Assembly: GCA_902386555.1 (NCBI GenBank)
Contig: CABMJJ010000007.1
Coordinates: 62,001 to 126,000, forward strand
Direction of reading: 5' to 3'
DNA from: Candidatus Bilamarchaeum dharawalense
GTDB lineage: Archaea; Micrarchaeota; Micrarchaeia; Anstonellales; Bilamarchaeaceae
Length of the DNA stretch: 64,000 nt
Position 1 is the stretch's first letter, and each line of letters opens with the position of its first letter. Below, piece after piece: positions 57,596-64,000 of the stretch. The notes below the pieces were generated by a model, which was not told where the DNA came from, did no database searches, and was given only the letters and a program-made list of their open reading frames with translations. A program made the position numbers and the translations under genes.

Positions 57596-59086
57596 TCACC
57601 AGTGACAGTTACAATCCGTACCAAGATAACCTTCTGTGCAGTATAAACATTGCCCACCACAACACTGACCAGTTATGCAATAGGTGCCACTATTACCGCA
57701 TTCAGGATGACACATGCCATCTTCTCCATAGATGTAACCAGCATTACATTGACCATGGCATTGACAATCTGTTCCCAAATAACCTGCTGAACAAATTATG
57801 CAGTCACCACCGCAGCACTGCCCTGATATACAATAGATTCCACTGCCACATTCTGGATGACAGAGACCATCTTCTCCATAAATATAGCCTGGATTGCAAG
57901 TGGGTGTATTAGAATGACATTGGCAATCTGTTCCAAGATAAGAATCGCCCGAACAGGTTAAGCATTGATTTCCACAACAATCTCCTGTTATGCAATAGGT
58001 ACCGCTATTACCGCATTCAGGATGACATAGGTCGTCATCACCATAAATATATCCTGGGTTACATGCACCGTGACACTGACAGTCAGTTCCTAGATAATAG
58101 GGTGAGTTACAGACTATGCATTTGTTACCGCAGCATTCTCCGGTTATGCAGTAGGTTTCACTGTTACCACATTCTGGATGACAGAGGCCATCTTCACCAT
58201 AGATGTAACCGGGATTGCATGCACCATGACATTGGCAATCTGTTCCAAGATAGGAATCATCTGGACAAATGAGACATTGATTTCCACAACATTCGCCAGT
58301 TATGCAATATGTTCCACTATTTCCGCACTCAGGATGACAAAGTTCATCATCACCGTAAATATAGCCTTCATTGCAGCTTGGCGTATTTGAATGGCATTTA
58401 CAATCAGTTCCAAGATAGCCCTGAGAACAGTATAGACATTGGCCTCCGCAGCACTGCCCTGATATACAATAGGTACCACTGCCACATTCTGGGTGGCATA
58501 GTCCGTCATTACCGTAAATATAACCAGGATTGCATGAGGGTACATTGGTTTTCGAATAGCATTTCCCATCATTACCAAGGTAATAGCCAGTTTGGCAACT
58601 TAGGCACTTATTATTGTAACATTGCGCAGTGCCAGTACAATAGGTACCGCTGTTTCCGCATTCAGGATGGCATAGACCGTCACTACCATAGATATTTCCC
58701 GAAGTACAACCAGTTGAAATGTTCTGTGAATGGCATTTTCCGTCATTTCCTAGGGTAGATCCTGTTTTGCAGCTTAAACACTGACCATTGTAGCACTTTG
58801 AATTTCCTATACAATAGCCTCCACTGTTTCCACATTCCGGATGACAAAGATTGTCTTTTCCAAGGATAGAAGTTGTATTGCAAGTGGTTGTATTGGAGTG
58901 GCATTTACAATCTGTTCCGATATAGGAACCTGCAGAACAATGAACACAGGTTTCACCGCAGCAAGTGGAATTCCCCATACAAAAACTGTTGCCACATTTT
59001 ATTGTGTCACAACCAAAAAGAAACAATCCAATTAGAACAATCCCAAAAAGAAGTAGTTTGCCCATGCCAACAACCATGGATACCAT
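57596..59086 (-). CDS. Cys-rich tandem-repeat lipoprotein
   Basis: Signal peptide with FLFGC; repeated CNPGYIYGxDGLCHPECGNSxTYCITGxCCGxQCLxCxxxYLGTDCQCH. Confidence 0.88.
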   Translation of the reverse strand: MVSMVVGMGKLLLFGIVLIGLFLFGCDTIKCGNSFCMGNSTCCGETCVHCSAGSYIGTDCKCHSNTTTCNTTSILGKDNLCHPECGNSGGYCIGNSKCYNGQCLSCKTGSTLGNDGKCHSQNISTGCTSGNIYGSDGLCHPECGNSGTYCTGTAQCYNNKCLSCQTGYYLGNDGKCYSKTNVPSCNPGYIYGNDGLCHPECGSGTYCISGQCCGGQCLYCSQGYLGTDCKCHSNTPSCNEGYIYGDDELCHPECGNSGTYCITGECCGNQCLICPDDSYLGTDCQCHGACNPGYIYGEDGLCHPECGNSETYCITGECCGNKCIVCNSPYYLGTDCQCHGACNPGYIYGDDDLCHPECGNSGTYCITGDCCGNQCLTCSGDSYLGTDCQCHSNTPTCNPGYIYGEDGLCHPECGSGIYCISGQCCGGDCIICSAGYLGTDCQCHGQCNAGYIYGEDGMCHPECGNSGTYCITGQCCGGQCLYCTEGYLGTDCNCHW

Positions 59087-59254
59087 TTCGGATAGTAATT
59101 TTTAAAGCTCATTGCCAGCCAGTTACATAAGGAAAAATCAGTGTTTGGATAATTGTACATGTTATCACTACCATAGAGATTATTTAGGGTAGTTAAAACA
59201 AAATCGACTGTAAAATAATTGCTCCCACCGGTCTTCTATATCGTGATTAGTTAT

Positions 59255-59292
59255 ATGGCTACAAATAATTATTTTTATTAAAATGTAGCCAT
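59255..59292. repeat. inverted repeat ATGGCTACA/TGTAGCCAT
   Basis: 9-bp perfect arms. Confidence 0.65.
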
Positions 59293-59322
59293 AATCAAAC
59301 ACTGTCTGACGAATTCAAAAAT

Positions 59323-59371
59323 TGTAGTGTTAAACCAAAGTGCCAATTTACCGATTAGATTTAACACTACA
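59323..59371. repeat. inverted repeat TGTAGTGTTAAA/TTTAACACTACA
   Basis: 12-bp perfect arms. Confidence 0.7.
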
Positions 59372-59467
59372 TACTTTGTGGATCACCATGAAAGCCATCA
59401 GACACGATTCGTTGAATTAGTTCCGCTAGGTTATACCCACAAACTAGAAATCCGAATGTGGGGATAG

Positions 59468-60088
59468 CTATTTCTTCAATTCCCTCAGAATTGGTACGTC
59501 CAGCCGGTATTGCTGATTAAATGCTTCCAGCCGCCTTACAAACAGCTCTTTCAAGTCCTTTGAGAGTTTTTGGGAATTTAATTCTTCCAAAATAACCTTC
59601 CAGTTAAGGTTTGGGTATAGAATTTGCATGTCTGGCAAATCCCTCTGCCGCCCTTCGCTGGCCAACCCTTTGAACAGGAAAATATCTTCCTTTGAAAGCA
59701 GGTAAACTGATAGATTTCCATATTTCTTGTGCAATTCCGCCCTTTGAACCATGGATTTGGAAAGCACCAGCTTCCGGATGACCTGCCTGATGAATAAATC
59801 AAGGTGGAAACCGTCTTTGTTCTCGAACATTTTCATGGCATGCAGATTCTCGTGCTCTGTCTTGATGATGATTGGTTGATGATATTGGGCACCAAATAAA
59901 GCGTCACAAAAAGTTTCGTAATCTAGCTTGCTCTTAAATACGATATCAACGTCTTTTGTGAAATCTTTTAGACCGCGGAATGACATCGCACAGCCACCGA
60001 TTAGATAGATGGCCATGGGCTTCTTGATTCGGTTGCCAATCTGAATCAGTTCGCGATCAATATATGTAGCATCGAAATTTTTATCCAT
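59468..60088 (-). CDS. nucleotidyltransferase (AbiEii/DUF6036-like)
   Basis: IYLIGGCAMSFRGLKDFTKDVDIVFKS. Confidence 0.8.
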   Translation of the reverse strand: MDKNFDATYIDRELIQIGNRIKKPMAIYLIGGCAMSFRGLKDFTKDVDIVFKSKLDYETFCDALFGAQYHQPIIIKTEHENLHAMKMFENKDGFHLDLFIRQVIRKLVLSKSMVQRAELHKKYGNLSVYLLSKEDIFLFKGLASEGRQRDLPDMQILYPNLNWKVILEELNSQKLSKDLKELFVRRLEAFNQQYRLDVPILRELKK

Positions 60089-61046
60089 AAGCTGACCCCC
60101 TAACATCATAATCTTTCAGCATCGACTCGACTTCGCCCCAGCTTGGAAACCCAGATGGGCTGTCTTGGCCCTTTGTTTCTATAAACTCAAGCAATTCTGA
60201 AATAAATCTATCAGAAGTCCCGAAACGGCTTTCTTTTTTGTATAACCACCTGTATTCAAATGAGTTTTTTATCATGAGGACGCAGATGTACTGGATAGTA
60301 CGGGCGTCTCTATCCAATGCAAGCAAGTGGATTATAATGTCACCTAGCTTCGGTTTTATATTTGTGTAATAGTATTTTCCTGAGCTAATTAGGGGCACAC
60401 CGTATTTAGCCATAGCAGTATACGCAGTTGGCCAATAATGTTTCGGGCTATTCTCTATCGCTGTCGTAAATATACCTTCAGGCATTGAAGCTCTTTCAAA
60501 CGAAATTCGGATATCTGTTATACCTTTCAATTCCGCCTCTGCTTCTGCCATGCTCATCTGGGTTAGAGTCTGTGCGCAAAAACGAAGTGCTTCATATGTT
60601 TCCTTTCGGATGGAATAAAGACCACGGGATTTTTGGTAGATAAGCCCCAAACCTCTTAATTTAGCCAAAAGACGGGCTGAGGTAATATTCGGAAGATCTA
60701 TTTCGCTTATTTTGAATTCAAATTCACTGGTTCTTTTGCTTCGAGTATCATAAAAATATGCCAAAAGATAGGGTATTCTTCCGATTAAAAGATCATCCAA
60801 TTTGATGTGAGGCAATGTTTCTTTAACTTTCGAGAAAGCGATAAATAAAGTGTTTGAACCCTGAATTTGCTTAACTCGTCCAGATCTGAAGCTATTTATT
60901 AGATGAAATTTTTCTAATTTTTTGAGCTGACTGCTGGCATTACTTTTCTTGATATTAAGTTTGGATGCTAACTCGCCTAAAGTGAAAGTTTCCTGGGTAC
61001 CAGTAAGAAAGGCAAGAATTTTTAGCTCGCTTTTGTTTAACTTCAT
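60081..61046 (-). CDS. winged-helix regulator paired with the nucleotidyltransferase (AbiEi-like role)
   Basis: N-terminal wHTH LKILAFLTGTQETFTLGELASKLNIKKSNASSQLKKLEK; overlaps the NTase start. Confidence 0.75.
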   Translation of the reverse strand: MKLNKSELKILAFLTGTQETFTLGELASKLNIKKSNASSQLKKLEKFHLINSFRSGRVKQIQGSNTLFIAFSKVKETLPHIKLDDLLIGRIPYLLAYFYDTRSKRTSEFEFKISEIDLPNITSARLLAKLRGLGLIYQKSRGLYSIRKETYEALRFCAQTLTQMSMAEAEAELKGITDIRISFERASMPEGIFTTAIENSPKHYWPTAYTAMAKYGVPLISSGKYYYTNIKPKLGDIIIHLLALDRDARTIQYICVLMIKNSFEYRWLYKKESRFGTSDRFISELLEFIETKGQDSPSGFPSWGEVESMLKDYDVRGSAYG

Positions 61047-61157
61047 ACGTATATTTAATAACTATAAATCTATAAACGTTATGTTTTTTGATAGATATAA
61101 CATCAAAACTAATAACTTTTAACCTAAACAATTATTAAAATTGATACTAAAAGAATA

Positions 61158-61284
61158 TGCTCCTGCCGCGATTTTCGCCTTTTAGGAAAAGGCGACCCAA
61201 AACTGGTTCGTTATTCCTAAAAATTTGAACGCGGGTATTCAGAGTGAGAGTCTGACATCCTTGACCGGGCTAGATTACAGGAGC
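61158..61284 (-). tRNA. tRNA-Glu(CTC) with about a 52-nt insertion in the T-loop (about 61172-61223)
   Basis: Acceptor GCTCCTG/CAGGAGC plus A73; anticodon arm TCAGA-CTCTCAC-TCTGA; T-stem CCGCG (61234-61230) and CGCGG (61170-61166), loop TTCAAA...T. Confidence 0.85.
61176..61222 (+). repeat. dispersed hairpin element, antisense copy inside the tRNA-Glu T-loop
   Basis: CGCCTTTTAGGAAAAGGCG + ACCCAAAACTGGTTCGTTATTCCTAAAAA. Confidence 0.7.
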
Positions 61285-61321
61285 AACTAGCGAGATAATG
61301 TTTCTGAAGAGGGTTTTAAAA

Positions 61322-61999
61322 TTAGCGTTTCTTTTTCGGTTTTTTAGAGTGCTTGCCTTTTCTTGAGATTTTTCTCACAATTTTCCTTTTTGCCTTAATT
61401 TTTCGAGGAATCTGAAGAACTTGAGCTTCAGCATCTAAACCATGGGATTGAATATTGCTAGTAAGATTTCGAACAAGATGTTCGCCGTGGGATTTTCTAT
61501 CAAATGCCATGGAATAGGATTGAATGCCAGTATGATCAAACTTTGGACTTTCTCTTTCAAGCATTTTAGGTCTTGCGAATAGGACTTGCGATTTCTCTTT
61601 CATAACAAAAATATCCTGCCTTGGATCACTAGTAAAATCTGATCGTAGCACTGAATTTTTGGCTTTTGGATCTAGTTGAATAGAGAGGGAAGGTCCGGGA
61701 AGCATGGTTTTGGGGGTAATTGAAAGGTTGTTTTCCAATATACTTACTTTGTGATCTGCAAGTTGAATCAGTGCTTTTTGTTCATAGGGTGAGAAGGTGG
61801 TTGATCGCATAAGTTCTGGAAGAAGGATGGACATTTCAGAACTTCCGTGGTAGGAGTGGACAAACTCCATAACTGCTGCTTTCATGGCCATGGGACCTTT
61901 GGTTGATGCCCAGGTTTTAAGTTCAGTCCAGACTATTTTGGCTGGTTTTCCTGTTTTTGTGATTTTATGAGCTTGTTTTTTAAATTCAGAAAAGTTCAT
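61322..61999 (-). CDS. hypothetical protein with a strongly basic C-terminus
   Basis: 225 aa ending KIKAKRKIVRKISRKGKHSKKPKKKR. Confidence 0.7.
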   Translation of the reverse strand: MNFSEFKKQAHKITKTGKPAKIVWTELKTWASTKGPMAMKAAVMEFVHSYHGSSEMSILLPELMRSTTFSPYEQKALIQLADHKVSILENNLSITPKTMLPGPSLSIQLDPKAKNSVLRSDFTSDPRQDIFVMKEKSQVLFARPKMLERESPKFDHTGIQSYSMAFDRKSHGEHLVRNLTSNIQSHGLDAEAQVLQIPRKIKAKRKIVRKISRKGKHSKKPKKKR

Positions 62000-62081
62000 G
62001 ATAGATATTGGGAAATAAGATTAAATTAGGTTTCTATTACTTCTATTTTTAAATATTATAAGGTAATCTCTATCGATACCA

Positions 62082-62609
62082 ATGGACTTTTATGCGCATT
62101 CTTCTGCTATTGTTGAGGAACAAACCAGGATAGGCACTAATACAAAGATATGGCATTTTGCACACATTAGAAAAGGAGCTGATATAGGTAAAGAATGCAA
62201 CATTGGGAAAAGCGTTTATATTGATAGTAATGTTTCTATAGGAAATAATGTAAAAATCCAGAATTTTGTATCAGTTTATCATGGGGTGACTATTGAAGAT
62301 GACGTATTTGTAGGGCCATCCGTTACTTTCACTAATGACTTACATCCAAGAGCATGGATTTGGAAGAAACAAAAAATAGCTAAAACCTTGATAAAGAAAG
62401 GTGCAAGCATAGGAGCAAATGCAACCATAGTTGCCGGTATTACAATAGGCGAATATGCGATGGTTGGAGCCGGAGCTGTTGTAACAAAGAAGGTAGAACC
62501 ATACCAGCTTGTCTATGGTAATCCTGCAAAGCCTCGTGGTTGGGTTTGTAAATGCGGTTTGCCAGTAGGCGAACAGAAAATTAAAGAATGTAAACACGAG
62601 GTAAAGTAA
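62082..62609 (+). CDS. left-handed beta-helix acetyltransferase (WbpD/WlbB-like)
   Basis: Hexapeptide repeats, FVGPSVTFTNDLHPRA. Confidence 0.88.
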   Translation: MDFYAHSSAIVEEQTRIGTNTKIWHFAHIRKGADIGKECNIGKSVYIDSNVSIGNNVKIQNFVSVYHGVTIEDDVFVGPSVTFTNDLHPRAWIWKKQKIAKTLIKKGASIGANATIVAGITIGEYAMVGAGAVVTKKVEPYQLVYGNPAKPRGWVCKCGLPVGEQKIKECKHEVK

Positions 62610-63685
62610 TGATTCCGATTGCAAAACCATTAATTGAACAAGACGAAATAGACAACGTTGTTTCTGTTCTTAAATCAGGTCAATTAGCCCAAGGCAGATG
62701 GGTTGAAGAATTTGAAAATGAATTTGCAAAATATATTGGAGTAGAATATGCAATAGCAGTAGTAAACGGAACAGTAGCACTGGACTTGGCACTTAAAGCC
62801 TTGAATATTAAGGCAGGGGATGAGGTGATAGTCCCTGCATTTACATTTATCGCAACAGCAAACACTGCACTATTTCAAGGAGCAAAACCAATTTTTGCAG
62901 ATATAGATGAAAGAACCTTCAACCTTGATCCGGAAAGTGTAAAAGAGAGGATTACACCTAAAACTAAAGCGATTATACCGGTACATCTATTCGGACAAGC
63001 AGCGGATATTCAAGCTTTTGTTGACATAACTGAAGACCACAGAATTGCATTGGTAGAAGATTGTGCCCAAGCACATGGTGCCAGATATAAAGGAAAACGA
63101 GCAGGCGGATTTGGCATTGGAACATTTAGTTTTTATGGCACCAAGAATATGACAACTGGCGAAGGTGGGATGATTACCACAAACAATGAAACAATAGCAA
63201 AAAGACTACGGTTATTACGAAATCATGGCCAAAGCGAGAAATATTTACATACCGAACTAGGATATAATTATAGAATGACAAATATTGCAGCAGCGATAGG
63301 GATATGTCAACTAAAAAAATTAGATAGATGGAATGGAGAGAGAAGAAAAAACGCAAAATATCTTGATGGTAAACTCAAGGATATACGCGGGCTGACAGTT
63401 CCGTATGTTGCACCGCACAATGAGCATGTTTACCACCAGTATGTGGTCAAACTTGGTAAAGATAGAGACAAAATCAAAGAAGAACTAGCAACAAAAGGTG
63501 TGGGAACCGCAGTACACTATCCAATTCCCTTGAATAAGCAACCAGTATATAGCAAAGAAAAAACAGAATGCCCGGTAAGTGAAAGAATGGCCACTCAAGT
63601 ACTTAGCTTACCTGTACATCCGGCAGTTACAGAGGAACAGATCGTGCAAGTAGCAAAAGCAGTAGAAGAGGTTTTGATTAGATGA
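62609..63685 (+). CDS. DegT/DnrJ/EryC1 (WbpE-like) PLP aminotransferase
   Basis: VVNGTVALDLALKAL, VEDCAQAHGARYKGKRAGGFGIGTFSFYGTKNMTTGEGGMITTN. Confidence 0.93.
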   Translation: MIPIAKPLIEQDEIDNVVSVLKSGQLAQGRWVEEFENEFAKYIGVEYAIAVVNGTVALDLALKALNIKAGDEVIVPAFTFIATANTALFQGAKPIFADIDERTFNLDPESVKERITPKTKAIIPVHLFGQAADIQAFVDITEDHRIALVEDCAQAHGARYKGKRAGGFGIGTFSFYGTKNMTTGEGGMITTNNETIAKRLRLLRNHGQSEKYLHTELGYNYRMTNIAAAIGICQLKKLDRWNGERRKNAKYLDGKLKDIRGLTVPYVAPHNEHVYHQYVVKLGKDRDKIKEELATKGVGTAVHYPIPLNKQPVYSKEKTECPVSERMATQVLSLPVHPAVTEEQIVQVAKAVEEVLIR

Positions 63686-64000
63686 AGGTAGGAGTCATAG
63701 GCACAGGAACGATGGGAAGAAACCATTTACGTATTTATAACGACTTACGAGGGGTGGATGAAATTTTTGTATTCGATGCTGATTCTACTGTATCAAAACA
63801 GGTTGCACACCAATTCAACATCCAAAGTGCAGAAAGTTTAGATGAACTTTTAGGGAAAGTAGATGCAGTAAGTGTCTGTGTGCCAACTTCAAAGCACTAT
63901 GAGATTGCTCAGGAAGTTCTTGCGAAAGGAGTAAACTGTTTAATCGAAAAACCAGTAGCGAGCGGCGTAGAAGAAGCTAAGAAAATAGTCGAGCTTGCTA
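63682..64000 (+). CDS. Gfo/Idh/MocA-family (WbpB-like) oxidoreductase, truncated at window end
   Basis: MKVGVIGTGTMGRNHLRIYN, VSVCVPTSKHYEIA, LIEKPVAS. Confidence 0.85.
   Translation, partial: MKVGVIGTGTMGRNHLRIYNDLRGVDEIFVFDADSTVSKQVAHQFNIQSAESLDELLGKVDAVSVCVPTSKHYEIAQEVLAKGVNCLIEKPVASGVEEAKKIVELA

Noticed and set aside
58063-58758. Plus-strand ORFs of 69-149 aa
   Set aside because: Antisense to the Cys-rich tandem-repeat gene; repeats create long open frames.
57596-59086. Possible CRISPR array or DNA satellite
   Set aside because: The DNA periodicity is explained by protein repeats in one long ORF; no identical short repeats with unique spacers.

Overview
The window looks like a compact, AT-rich archaeal chromosome, probably DPANN or Diapherotrites-like. 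That lineage is inferred from gene content only. It holds about 65 credible protein genes. Clear families include ribosomal proteins S27ae, S24e, L18e, L13, S9, S2, L24e, S28e and L7ae, plus aIF5A, aEF1A, RpoN, SMC, Kae1, isopentenyl phosphate kinase, NadM, AsnRS, Ndk, an LSm protein, a deoxyhypusine synthase-like protein, agmatine deiminase and an N-carbamoylputrescine amidase-like protein, an orphan [NiFe]-hydrogenase pair with a maturation protease, three Lrp/AsnC regulators, an ERCC4/MBL/PIN operon, an AbiE-like pair and the start of a Wbp-type sugar locus. I found four tRNA genes by hand folding. Only tRNA-His(GTG) is contiguous. tRNA-Ala(GGC) is interrupted in the D-loop and the anticodon loop, tRNA-Pro(GGG) has about 180 nt inserted in its T-arm, and tRNA-Glu(CTC) has about 52 nt inserted in its T-loop. 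The most unusual signal is a dispersed hairpin element of about 35-60 nt, with consensus roughly NNNCCTTTTNRGAAAAGGNNN(R)(C)CAAAACTGGTT. Its flanking stem varies in a compensatory way, and copies sit inside or abutting the tRNA genes and next to other structured intergenic regions. A second structured element (outer stem plus two hairpins) occurs beside tRNA-Ala and tRNA-Pro. Other points of interest are a LonB-like AAA+ protein lacking the protease domain and carrying a zinc ribbon, a Cys-rich tandem-repeat lipoprotein, a small ORF behind a structured leader, and tandem structured RNA-like units. All calls were made by reading the sequence; no searches were run.
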